From contig JAMOVQ010000114.1 of NCBI GenBank assembly GCA_027067575.1, positions 1-34,598 of the forward strand: 34,598 bases of DNA, in the 5' to 3' direction. Below, in pieces: positions 7,350 through 16,682 of this stretch (position 1 is its first letter; every line of letters starts with the position of its first letter). Source of the DNA: Thermoanaerobaculia bacterium (GTDB lineage: Bacteria; Acidobacteriota; Thermoanaerobaculia; Thermoanaerobaculales; Sulfomarinibacteraceae). The notes beneath the pieces are model-generated. The model searched no databases, was not told the DNA's origin, and saw only the letters and a list, made by a program, of their open reading frames with translations. The translations under genes were made by a program, and so were the position numbers.

Positions 7350-10300
7350 GTGATCCAGCAGCGCTCCGTGCCGTTCGCTCGTATCCTCATCGTCCTGTCG
7401 GCCGTCCTGGCGTTCGCGGCACCGGTGTCCGCGGGCGGGGTTCGGCTGGAGGGCACCGCATGGGCCGAGGTTCCGGTGGACCGGCTGACGGTCCGCGCGT
7501 GGCCGCTGGGCCGGAGCGGATCATGGCCCGCCATGGAGACGGCGCCGCTCGCCGAGACGGTCATAGCGCCAGGCCGCCCCTTCGTTCTCGACCTGCCCCG
7601 GGACGCCCTGCCTGTCCGGGTCGAGATCGACGGGAAGGGGCTGGTGGCCGTGGCGCGCACGGTGGTGTTGGAGGAGGACGCCTCCCTTCCGCCAGCATGG
7701 CTCCGGCGGGGTCACCGGGTCGAGGCCGTGGTGCGCCGCAACGGCAAGCCCGCCGCGGGTGCGGTGGTCCGCGGCACCGTCCGGACCGGCTCCTGGTCGG
7801 TGCGGCCCGAGCGGTGGAGCCCGTCCGTCCCGGTCGCGGTCTGCCCGAAGAACGGGAGGGTCGCGTTCGAGATCCCGCCGAACGGGCCCGCCGTCACCCT
7901 CTCGGTGACGGATCCCGCCGATGGGGGCTGGGCCTCGTTGTCCCGGACGAACGTCTCCCCCGGCGCGGCCTTGACCGTCTCCATCGGGTCCAGGCCGTTG
8001 AAGGTGCTCGTGCGCGACCGCCGGGGGCGTCCCCTCGCCGGCGCCGTGGTGGCGCCAGCCGGCGCGCCGCGCGGCACGGCGGTCCGGACGGACGGGAAGG
8101 GCCGTGCGGCGGTCCAGGTCGGAGACGGGGAATGGCGGCTCGTGGCCCTGGCGGCGGATGCCGCCGGCACGCTCTCCGGCCGGGAGATCCCCGAGAACGG
8201 CGCCGTCGTCGACACGGAGCCGCTCGAGAAGCTGACCGTGCGGTGGGAATCCGGCCTCGGCCCGCTGGCCCTGTCCGGCCCGTGGCTCTCGGGCGCCCTC
8301 GGCCTCGGTCCCCTCCCCGCGCGGGGCGGCTCCGTCCGCCTGCCGTTCCTCTCCAGGGGCCGGATCACCTGGCACGGACCGGGCGTCGCGCCGGGCTCCA
8401 TGAGCGTCTCCGGCGCCAGGGCCCCCGTGACGCTCCACCCTGCCCCGGCCGTCCGCTTCGCGGGCCGGGCCGTCACCGCAGGTGGTGACCCGGCACCCGC
8501 CGGGCTGCCCGTGTGGGTCTCCCTTCCGGCGGAGTACGCCGCCGTCCGGGGCGAGATCCGCGGCAGCGCGTCGTGGATCCCATCCGTCCGTCCGTGGCTG
8601 CCGTGGGGTGTGACGGGCGCCGATGGAACGTTCACGATCGACGGCCTGCCGGCCGGACCGCTCTCCCTGGAGCTCCGCAAGACCGGGTTGCCGCCGGCCC
8701 GTACCCCCCGAACGGACACGAAGCCGGGCCAGACGGTGGAGGCGACCCTCGTGCTGCGTCCGGGCACAACCCTGACCGCGCGGGTCGTGGACCCCGACGG
8801 CGCCCCGATCCCCGGGGTCACGGTGGACGTCTTCCAGAGCCGGGATTCCGGACCCAGGAACGCCGTCGTCATCTCCTTCGGCGGACAGCCCCGGCGCGGC
8901 GATCCCGATGCGACCGGCGTCACGGACGGGGAAGGAGCGGTGACCGTGCGCCAGGTGCCCCGGGGGAAGGCCGTGGCGGCGTTCTTCGCCGGCGGGTACG
9001 TTCCGCGCAGGCTCCCGGACGTCGAGGTGCCTCCTGAGGGCGCGGACCTGGGCGAGGTCGAGCTGACGCCCGGGGTCACGATCCGCGGAACCACAACCGA
9101 TCCGGAGGGCCGGCCCGTCGCCGGCGCCGAGGTCGCGCTGCTCGAGTCGCCCCAGATGCCGTTCTTCAACCCGGTGACGCGGAGCGATGCGGACGGACGG
9201 TTCGAGATCCCGGACGTCGACCCGCACGGCGAACGGTACCTCCAGGCCCGCGCCGAGGGGTACGTCCCGCGGGCGCCGCTCAAGGTGACCCTGCCGCCCG
9301 AGGGAGACGTGGAGCTCCGGATGGACGTGGAGCGGAAGCTCACGGGGCTCGTGGTCTCGGCCGAGGACCACCAGCCGATCCGTGACGCCCGCATCGAGCT
9401 GATGCAGCGCAACACCATGTCCATGGGCGGGGTGCAGGTCGCCGGAATGATCGCAGCCGGCTCGGCCACGACCCTCCCCGACGGAACGTTCGAGATCGGC
9501 GGACTCTCCGAGGGCGGCTACTCCGCCGAGATCTCCGCCAGGGGGTTCCAGAGGACCAGCCGGTCCGTCGCCGTTCCTGCGGAGGGGAACCCGCCGCCGC
9601 TGACCGTGGAGCTCCGGAAGGGGTTCGAGATCCACGGCACCGTCGTGGACGAGAACGGCACACCCGTGGACGGGGTCCGGGTGATGGCCGGCGCCGGCGA
9701 GACGTGGAGCCACGCCACGTCCGGCCCGGGGGGCGCCTTCACCGTGGAGGGGCTGCCCAGGGGCACGGTGGAGGTCCGCGCCGTGGCGCAGGACGGCCGG
9801 AAGGGGAAGACCACGGCCGAGGCGGGCTCGGCGGAGCCCGTGACCGTGACACTGTCCCCGGGCGTCGCGATCCGCGGCACGGTGACCACCACCGGCGGCG
9901 AACCGGTACCCGGCGCCTCGGTGCTCGCCTTCTCACCGCAGGACGGCTCCCAGACCATCGAGGCCACCTCCGACGCGGCGGGATCGTTCGCACTCGAGGG
10001 CGCGCAGCCGGGATCGTGGCTCGTGAGGGCCTCGGCGGACGGGTTCGCCAGCGCCCGGAAGACGGTCACCGTTCCCGATCGGGGCGAACCGGAGCCCGTC
10101 CGCCTCGAGCTCGCTCCCGGCCACACGCTCCACGGCACCGTGCGGGGGCTCTCGGGCGCCGAACTGGAGGGGTGCGGGATCTGGTCCCCGTCCGGGGCCA
10201 CGGCGAAGCCGGACGCCGATGGCCGGTTCACGCTGGAGGGACTGCCGGCCGGGACGGTCGAGATCACCGCAATGGTCATGCCCGGGAACCGTTCACGGAC

Positions 10301-11384
10301 GGTCACCGCCGAGATCCCCGAGGACGCCGATCCGCCCGAGGTCGAGATCGACTTCGGCGGCGGTGCGACGCTCTCCGGGACGGTCACGCGGGGCGGTGCA
10401 CCCGTGCCCGGTCTCACCGTCACGGCTGGCAACGTCACCACGGGATCGAGCAACGCCACGGTGACCGGGGAGGCGGGCGGCTACACCTTCGAGAGCCTCG
10501 ACGCCGGCGAGTACCAGGTGGCCGTCCGGGGCCCCTCGGGCGAGGTCCTCGCCGGGGACCACGTGATCCTCGACGGCGACGGTGTCCTCGACTTCGAGCT
10601 CCCCACCGCGGCGCTCTCCGGGTTCGTCCTCGAGGAGGGGACACGCCGCCCGCTCGGAGGCGCCACCGTCACCGTCTCCGGTTCCGGCCTCCCCCACGTG
10701 GAGCGGACCGTCTCCTGCCGTGAGGACGGGTCCTTCGCAGTCGAGGAGCTCCCCCCGGGCGCGTACACCGTGCGGGCCACGGCCCAGGGCCACACGCCGG
10801 CCCAGCATGCCGTGACCGTCGAGGAGGGGGTTCCGGCCACCGTGACGCTCACTCTGGCGGACGAGTCCGCCCTCAGGCTGCGTCTCTCGGGAGCCGCACC
10901 GGCCCGCGTGTCGGTCATCCCGCTGGCGCAGGGCCAGGTGGGCCCGGCGGTGGACGGCCTCTGCGACCGTTCCGGACTCTGCACCGTCCGCGGCATTCCG
11001 GCCGGAACCCCCACGCTCCTCGTCCGGACCACCGGGGCCGCGGGCCTCGTCCGTGCCACGCTCCCCTCCAGCGATCCCGTACCCGTTGTCCTCCGCCCGA
11101 CCGGGCAGCTGAGGATCAGCGCCCCGCCCGGCGAGGGGGGTGCGGTCTGGAACGTCCGGCTCCGGGACGGTGCCACGGGCCTCGTCGTCCCGCTGTCCGG
11201 ATGGCGGAACCCGGCCCGCGGCGAGTGGGCCCCGGTCCCCGCATCCGGTCTCCAGGCGGACCTCCCGGCCGGTTCCTGCACCATCGAGGCGATCTCGCCA
11301 ACCGGCGCGACCGGGACGCGGACCGTCGAAGTCCCGGCAGGCGGCACGGCCCGCGTCGCGTTCGGCGCCGGAGAGGAGAACTGA
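7350..11384 (+). CDS. Large secreted protein of tandem carboxypeptidase-regulatory-like/Ig-like domains
   Basis: GGAGGAG then GTG start; signal peptide; repeated units such as TIRGTTTDPEGRPVAGAEVALLE, EIHGTVVDENGTPVDGVRV, AIRGTVTTTGGEPVPGASV, each followed by D-G-F-x-(I/L)-x-x-L/V-x-x-G. Confidence 0.85.
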   Translation: MIQQRSVPFARILIVLSAVLAFAAPVSAGGVRLEGTAWAEVPVDRLTVRAWPLGRSGSWPAMETAPLAETVIAPGRPFVLDLPRDALPVRVEIDGKGLVAVARTVVLEEDASLPPAWLRRGHRVEAVVRRNGKPAAGAVVRGTVRTGSWSVRPERWSPSVPVAVCPKNGRVAFEIPPNGPAVTLSVTDPADGGWASLSRTNVSPGAALTVSIGSRPLKVLVRDRRGRPLAGAVVAPAGAPRGTAVRTDGKGRAAVQVGDGEWRLVALAADAAGTLSGREIPENGAVVDTEPLEKLTVRWESGLGPLALSGPWLSGALGLGPLPARGGSVRLPFLSRGRITWHGPGVAPGSMSVSGARAPVTLHPAPAVRFAGRAVTAGGDPAPAGLPVWVSLPAEYAAVRGEIRGSASWIPSVRPWLPWGVTGADGTFTIDGLPAGPLSLELRKTGLPPARTPRTDTKPGQTVEATLVLRPGTTLTARVVDPDGAPIPGVTVDVFQSRDSGPRNAVVISFGGQPRRGDPDATGVTDGEGAVTVRQVPRGKAVAAFFAGGYVPRRLPDVEVPPEGADLGEVELTPGVTIRGTTTDPEGRPVAGAEVALLESPQMPFFNPVTRSDADGRFEIPDVDPHGERYLQARAEGYVPRAPLKVTLPPEGDVELRMDVERKLTGLVVSAEDHQPIRDARIELMQRNTMSMGGVQVAGMIAAGSATTLPDGTFEIGGLSEGGYSAEISARGFQRTSRSVAVPAEGNPPPLTVELRKGFEIHGTVVDENGTPVDGVRVMAGAGETWSHATSGPGGAFTVEGLPRGTVEVRAVAQDGRKGKTTAEAGSAEPVTVTLSPGVAIRGTVTTTGGEPVPGASVLAFSPQDGSQTIEATSDAAGSFALEGAQPGSWLVRASADGFASARKTVTVPDRGEPEPVRLELAPGHTLHGTVRGLSGAELEGCGIWSPSGATAKPDADGRFTLEGLPAGTVEITAMVMPGNRSRTVTAEIPEDADPPEVEIDFGGGATLSGTVTRGGAPVPGLTVTAGNVTTGSSNATVTGEAGGYTFESLDAGEYQVAVRGPSGEVLAGDHVILDGDGVLDFELPTAALSGFVLEEGTRRPLGGATVTVSGSGLPHVERTVSCREDGSFAVEELPPGAYTVRATAQGHTPAQHAVTVEEGVPATVTLTLADESALRLRLSGAAPARVSVIPLAQGQVGPAVDGLCDRSGLCTVRGIPAGTPTLLVRTTGAAGLVRATLPSSDPVPVVLRPTGQLRISAPPGEGGAVWNVRLRDGATGLVVPLSGWRNPARGEWAPVPASGLQADLPAGSCTIEAISPTGATGTRTVEVPAGGTARVAFGAGEEN

Positions 11385-11410
11385 CCGGCACGGCCGGCAG
11401 GAGGGAGTCG

Positions 11411-13282
11411 ATGCGACGGTCCGCAGGGGCTCGTGACAGGGCGACCCGGTTCGTGATGCTCGTGGCGGTGCTGGGCCTGGCCTGCTGGGCTGCCGGGCAG
11501 ACGACCTACCACGTCCGGCCCGACGGCGGCGACGCGGTCCAGTGCACGGGCACCGCCGATGCACCATACCCCGGCTCCGGGACGGGGATCGACTGTGCCT
11601 GGGACCACCCGTTCCGGGCGCTTCCCCCGGGCGGGCCGCCCCGGATCGCCGGAGGCGACACGCTCGTCATCGCGCCAGGGGCGTACCGGATGGGCCACGG
11701 CGCGCCCGGGGCCGGGGGCTGCGATGCCCTCGGCGCCTACGACTGCACGGCGGTCCCCGTCCCCTCGGGGCCCGACCCGGACCATCCGACCCGGATCGTC
11801 GGCGCGGGCTGGGATGCGGGGTGCCCGGACCCTCCGGAGCTGTGGGGTGCGGAGCGCGCCTGGCAGGTGCTCAGCCTCGACGGGTCGTCCAACGTCGAGC
11901 TGCGCTGCCTCGAGATCACCGATCACTCCTCGTGCATCGAGTTCCACGCCGACGCGGCCCACCGGTGCGAGCGGGATGCGCCGCCGTACGGCGACTGGGC
12001 CTCGGTGGGCCTCCACGCCTCGGACTCGGCCTCGGTGCTCCTGGAGGACGTGTCGATCCACGGGCTGGCCTCGGACGGCGTCCTGGCGGGCCGCCTCGAG
12101 GACTGGACGCTGCGACGGGTCCGGATCTCCGGCAACGGCTGGGCCGGGTGGGACGGCGACATCGACGGCGCCGACGGCGACTCCGGCGAGATGGTGTTCG
12201 AGTCCGTGGAGATCGCCTGGAACGGGTGCGGGGAGCTGTACCCGGACGGCGGCCCGGCCTCGTGCTGGGCCCAGCAGGCCGGCGGCTACGGCGACGGGCT
12301 GGCCGCCGGCGAGGGCGGCGGCCACTGGGTACTGCGGGACTGTCTCATCCACCACAACAGCTCGGACGGCGTGGACCTCCTCTACCTCCGGCCCGGCGCC
12401 TCGACCGAGGTCGAGCGGTGCCGGATGTGGGCGAACGCGGGCAACCAGCTCAAGGTCTCCGGCCCCCTGCGCCTGGCAGACTCCGAGCTCGTGGGCAGCT
12501 GTGCAGCCTTAGAGGGGTGGCCTCTGATGGACGCCGGCGACGTCTGCCGGGCCCTGGGGACCACCCTGGCGCTCGACCTGTTCCCGGGCGCCACGGCCTC
12601 CATCGTCGGGTGCACCCTCGCCGGCGAGGGCGACACCCTGGTGACCGCCGAGTGCACCACCGTGGGCGGGTGCAACGGGAGCGAGACCGTCGGGATCCGG
12701 AACACCGTCCTGGTCGGGGGCGACGACCACACCCAGCCGGGCGACACGGTGGCGCTCTACTGGACCGGCATGAGCCAGGACCCGCTCGACCTCGACTGGA
12801 GCCTCGCCTGGCGCGTCAAGGTGCCCGACGGTTTCACCTGGGGCCCCAACGACCTCCACGGGGCCGACCCGCTCCTGGAGGACGGGACCGCCGCGGCCTT
12901 CGATGGCCGGCTCCGTCCCGGGAGTCCGGCGCTGGACTCGGGCCTGGACGCCGGGACCGTCCTGCCCTGGGGGGCCACGGTCCCCGCCGAGGACCTCCGC
13001 GGGCTCCCCCGCCCCACCGGCTCCGGAACCGACCGCGGCGCCTGGGAGATGGGGCCGCTGGAGGGCGACGCCGACTGCTCCGGAGCGGTGGACGCCGCCG
13101 ACCTGCTCGAGATCGTCGGGGTGGTCTTCGGCGACGCGTCTACCTGCGGCGCCACGGACGCGGACTGTTCCGGAGCCACCGACGCCGCCGACCTCGCCGT
13201 CACGATCCGCAGGACCGGCGAGCCCGCCTTCGGCTGCCGCCGCGAACGCGAGCGCCGGCCCGCGGGACGCGGTCCCCGCTGA
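11411..13282 (+). CDS. Secreted right-handed beta-helix protein with C-terminal dockerin-like module
   Basis: Signal peptide VMLVAVLGLACWAAGQ; beta-helix-like region; C-terminal GDADCSGAVDAADLLEIVGVVFG ... DADCSGATDAADLAVTIRRTG. Confidence 0.75.
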   Translation: MRRSAGARDRATRFVMLVAVLGLACWAAGQTTYHVRPDGGDAVQCTGTADAPYPGSGTGIDCAWDHPFRALPPGGPPRIAGGDTLVIAPGAYRMGHGAPGAGGCDALGAYDCTAVPVPSGPDPDHPTRIVGAGWDAGCPDPPELWGAERAWQVLSLDGSSNVELRCLEITDHSSCIEFHADAAHRCERDAPPYGDWASVGLHASDSASVLLEDVSIHGLASDGVLAGRLEDWTLRRVRISGNGWAGWDGDIDGADGDSGEMVFESVEIAWNGCGELYPDGGPASCWAQQAGGYGDGLAAGEGGGHWVLRDCLIHHNSSDGVDLLYLRPGASTEVERCRMWANAGNQLKVSGPLRLADSELVGSCAALEGWPLMDAGDVCRALGTTLALDLFPGATASIVGCTLAGEGDTLVTAECTTVGGCNGSETVGIRNTVLVGGDDHTQPGDTVALYWTGMSQDPLDLDWSLAWRVKVPDGFTWGPNDLHGADPLLEDGTAAAFDGRLRPGSPALDSGLDAGTVLPWGATVPAEDLRGLPRPTGSGTDRGAWEMGPLEGDADCSGAVDAADLLEIVGVVFGDASTCGATDADCSGATDAADLAVTIRRTGEPAFGCRRERERRPAGRGPR

Positions 13283-13320
13283 GGCCGGGCCGGCCGGAAC
13301 ATCCGGTCGCCCGGTCACGT

Positions 13321-13326
13321 TACACT
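13321..13326 (+). promoter_or_regulatory. Putative -10 element TACACT upstream of the tricorn gene
   Basis: CACGTTACACTGCG. Confidence 0.35.
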
Positions 13327-13361
13327 GCGCGTGCCCCTCCGGGCCACGGGGAGAGCCTGCC

Positions 13362-16300
13362 ATGACCACGATCGTACGCCGCACCGTCCTGTCCGCCGTC
13401 CTCTGTCTCGCCGCGACCGCACTGTTCGCCGGGGAGACGCTGATCCTGCGCGATCCCGCCATTGGGGGCGGGAAGGTCGTCTTCGCCCACGGCGGCGACC
13501 TCTGGGTCGTCGGTCTGGAGGGCGGCGTCGCGCGCCGGCTGACCACGGCCGCCGGCCCCGAGCGGTCGCCGCACATCTCGCCCGACGGTTCCCTCGTGGC
13601 GTTCGCCGGGGAGTACGACGGCAACGTGGACGTCTACGTCGTCCCCCTCGAGGGCGGCGAGCCCCGCCGCCTGACGTGGCATCCCGGTTCCGACGCCCCG
13701 CGCGGCTGGACGCCGGACGGCAGCCGCGTGATCTTCGCCTCGGGGCGTGACGGGGCCCCCATCCCGCTGGCCCGCCTCTGGACCGTTCCGGTGGACGGCG
13801 GCATGCCCGAACCGCTGCCGCTGCCCCGCGTGTTCGACGGCGACCTGGCTCCGGACGGCCGGCGGCTGGCCTACGAGAAGATCCAGCGCTGGGACCGGGA
13901 GTGGCGCGGCTACCGCGGCGGGCAGGCGAACCCGGTCCGGATCGTCGACCTCGACACCCTCGACGTGGTGAAGGCCCCGTGGAACGGCAGTGTGGACACC
14001 TCCCCGGTCTGGCTCGGGGACCGCGTCTGCTTCCTGTCCGACCGCGACGGGGTGGTCAACGTCTGGTCGTGGGACCCGGGCTCCGGCGCGCTGGAGCAGC
14101 TGACCCGGTTCGACGCCCTCGACGCCAAGGGGCTCGACTCCGACGGCGCGCGCCTGGTGGTCTCCGAGGCCGCCCGGCTCTGGATCGTCGAGCCGGGCTC
14201 CCCGCCCCGCCCGCTCCACGTGGAGGTCCGGGGCGACTTCCCCCGGGCCAGGCCGCACTGGGCGAAGGTCGGGAAGGTTCTGGACAACCCCGACCTGTCC
14301 CCCCACGGCAAGCGGGTGGCGTTCGAGGCCCGCGGCGAGATCCTGACGGTGCCCGCCAGGAAGGGCGATCCGCGGAACCTGACCCGAAGCCCCGGCGCGG
14401 CGGACCGGTCGCCCGTGTGGTCCCCGGACGGCACGAAGGTGGCGTGGTTCTCCGACGCCTCCGGCGAGTACCGGCTCGTCGTCGCCGACCAGCACGGCGG
14501 GAACCGCCGCGAGATCGACCTTCCCGACCCGACCTTCTTCTCCACCCCGGAGTGGTCCCCGGACGGGAAGCACCTGGCGTACGGCGACGCCGACCGGAAC
14601 CTGTGGGTCCTCGACGTGGAGACCGGCACGGCCTCCATCGTCGGGAACGGGCGGTTCGCCCACCCGGACCGGATCATCGCCCCGGCCTGGTCCCCAGACG
14701 GGAAGTACCTCGCGTTCGCCGCACGGCTCGAGAACCAGTACGGCGCGATCTTCATCCACTCGATGGACGAGGGGTGGACGCGGCAGCTGACCGACGGCAT
14801 GTCCGACTGCCGGGCCCCGGTCTGGGACGCCGGCGGGAAGTACCTCTGGTTCCTGGCGAGCACCGACTACGGCCTGAACGTCGGCTGGCTCGACATGACT
14901 TCCTACGACCGGCCAGTGGACCGGGCGCTGTACCTCGTGGTGCTTCGCAAGGACGAGCCCTCCCCGCTCCTCCCCGAGAGCGACGAGGAGGGCGAGGCAA
15001 GGGAGAAGGACGGCGCGAAGGAGGACGGGAACGGCACGGCGAAGGCGGGGAAGGCACGGGCCGGGGAGGCGTCCACCGGTGCGAAGGAGGGCGGCGGCGG
15101 GGAGGAGCCGCCCTCCGTCCGGATCGACTGGGACGGGATCCGGCGGCGGATCGTCGCCGTGGACGTGCCCGAGCGCGACTACCGGTCCCTCGCTCCGGGC
15201 ACGAAGGGCGTGGTCTTCCTCCTCGACGCGCCGGAGGACGGGGACGGGCTCCACGTCCACCGGTTCACCCTGGAGGACCGCGAGGAGCATCCCGTGGCCG
15301 AGGGGGTCACGGCGTTCGACGTGTCCGCGGACGGCTCGACGATCCTGTTCGCGAAGGATGGATCGTGGACCGTGGCCAAGGCTGCGGGCAAGCCCGAACC
15401 GGGCAAGGGCGTGCTCGACACTGCGGGCCTCGAGGTCCGGGTCGACCCACCCGCGGAGTGGCGGCAGATCTTCCGCGAGGCGTGGCGGTTCGAACGGGAC
15501 TACTTCTACGTGGAGAACGTCCACGGCCTCGACATGGACTGGGCGTGGCGGACCTACTCCCCGTGGCTGGACCACGTCCGGAGCCGTGACGACCTCAACT
15601 GGCTCCTGGACATCCTCGGCGGCGAGACGTGCGTCGGGCACTCCTTCGTCGGCGGCGGCGACCTCGACCGGCCGAAGCGGGTCCCCGTCGGGCTGCTCGG
15701 GTGCGACCTGACCGTGGAGAACGGGCGGTACCGGATCGCCAGGATCTACGACGGCGAGAGCTGGAACCCCGACCTCGACGCGCCGCTGGCCGCGCCCGGC
15801 ATCGACGTCCGCGAGGGCGACTACATCATCCGGGTCGACGGCCGGCCGTTGGCCCCGCCGGAGAACCCGTACGCGCCGTTCGAGGCGCGGGCCGGCGTCC
15901 AGACGGTCCTCGAGGTCGCCGCGTCGCCCGGCGGCGAGGGATCGCGGACGGTCACTGTGGTCCCGATCCGGAGCGAGGCAGCGCTGCGGCGCGCCGCGTG
16001 GATCGAGGGGAACCGCCGGCTCGTGGACCGCCTCTCCGGCGGGCGGCTGGCGTATGTCTGGCTCCCCAACACGGGGCGTGGCGGGTACGACCAGTTCAAC
16101 CGGTACTACTTCTCCCAGCAGGACCGGCAGGGCGCGATCATCGACGAGCGGTTCAACGGCGGCGGATCGGCGGCGGACTACATCGTCGACCTGCTCGCAC
16201 GGCCCCTGATGGGGTTCTTCTCGAACCCCGTGGGCGACCGCCAGCCGTTCACCCTGCCCAACGCCGGGATCTGGGGCCCGAAGGTCATGGTCATCAACGA

Positions 16301-16664
16301 CTCGGCGGGCTCGGGCGGCGACCTGCTGCCGTACATGTTCAGGCTCCGCGAGATCGGACCGCTGGTTGGAACCCGGACATGGGGTGGTCTCGTTGGGATC
16401 TGGGACGTACCCGATCTCGTGGACGGCGGCCACATCACGGCGCCCCGGGGCGGCTTCTACGACCTCTCCGGCCACTGGGCGGTGGAGAACGAGGGGGTGG
16501 CGCCGGACATCGAGGTGGAGCAGACGCCGAAGGCCGTGGCCGCGGGCCACGACCCCCAGCTCGAACGTGCCGTGGAGGAGGCGCTGCGCCTGCTCGAGGC
16601 CCACCCCGTGCGGATCGTTCCCCAGCCGCCCGACCCGGTGAAGAGCGTCAGCCCCAGGCCGTGA
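13362..16664 (+). CDS. Tricorn-type S41-family protease (TolB/PD40 propellers, PDZ, S41 core)
   Basis: Repeated SPDG-type propeller motifs (WSPDGTKVAWFSD, WSPDGKHLAYGD, WSPDGKYLAFAA), core MVINDSAGSGGDLLPYMFRLREIGPLVGTRTWGGLVGI. Confidence 0.9.
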   Translation: MTTIVRRTVLSAVLCLAATALFAGETLILRDPAIGGGKVVFAHGGDLWVVGLEGGVARRLTTAAGPERSPHISPDGSLVAFAGEYDGNVDVYVVPLEGGEPRRLTWHPGSDAPRGWTPDGSRVIFASGRDGAPIPLARLWTVPVDGGMPEPLPLPRVFDGDLAPDGRRLAYEKIQRWDREWRGYRGGQANPVRIVDLDTLDVVKAPWNGSVDTSPVWLGDRVCFLSDRDGVVNVWSWDPGSGALEQLTRFDALDAKGLDSDGARLVVSEAARLWIVEPGSPPRPLHVEVRGDFPRARPHWAKVGKVLDNPDLSPHGKRVAFEARGEILTVPARKGDPRNLTRSPGAADRSPVWSPDGTKVAWFSDASGEYRLVVADQHGGNRREIDLPDPTFFSTPEWSPDGKHLAYGDADRNLWVLDVETGTASIVGNGRFAHPDRIIAPAWSPDGKYLAFAARLENQYGAIFIHSMDEGWTRQLTDGMSDCRAPVWDAGGKYLWFLASTDYGLNVGWLDMTSYDRPVDRALYLVVLRKDEPSPLLPESDEEGEAREKDGAKEDGNGTAKAGKARAGEASTGAKEGGGGEEPPSVRIDWDGIRRRIVAVDVPERDYRSLAPGTKGVVFLLDAPEDGDGLHVHRFTLEDREEHPVAEGVTAFDVSADGSTILFAKDGSWTVAKAAGKPEPGKGVLDTAGLEVRVDPPAEWRQIFREAWRFERDYFYVENVHGLDMDWAWRTYSPWLDHVRSRDDLNWLLDILGGETCVGHSFVGGGDLDRPKRVPVGLLGCDLTVENGRYRIARIYDGESWNPDLDAPLAAPGIDVREGDYIIRVDGRPLAPPENPYAPFEARAGVQTVLEVAASPGGEGSRTVTVVPIRSEAALRRAAWIEGNRRLVDRLSGGRLAYVWLPNTGRGGYDQFNRYYFSQQDRQGAIIDERFNGGGSAADYIVDLLARPLMGFFSNPVGDRQPFTLPNAGIWGPKVMVINDSAGSGGDLLPYMFRLREIGPLVGTRTWGGLVGIWDVPDLVDGGHITAPRGGFYDLSGHWAVENEGVAPDIEVEQTPKAVAAGHDPQLERAVEEALRLLEAHPVRIVPQPPDPVKSVSPRP

Positions 16665-16682
16665 GCCCGGCGTACCGGAACG

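Noticed and set aside
7521-9713. 730-aa minus-strand ORF
   Set aside because: Antisense to the modular repeat protein, with no start context or domain signature.
13320-16604. 1094-aa minus-strand ORF
   Set aside because: Antisense of the tricorn protease, compositionally biased, no recognisable domain.
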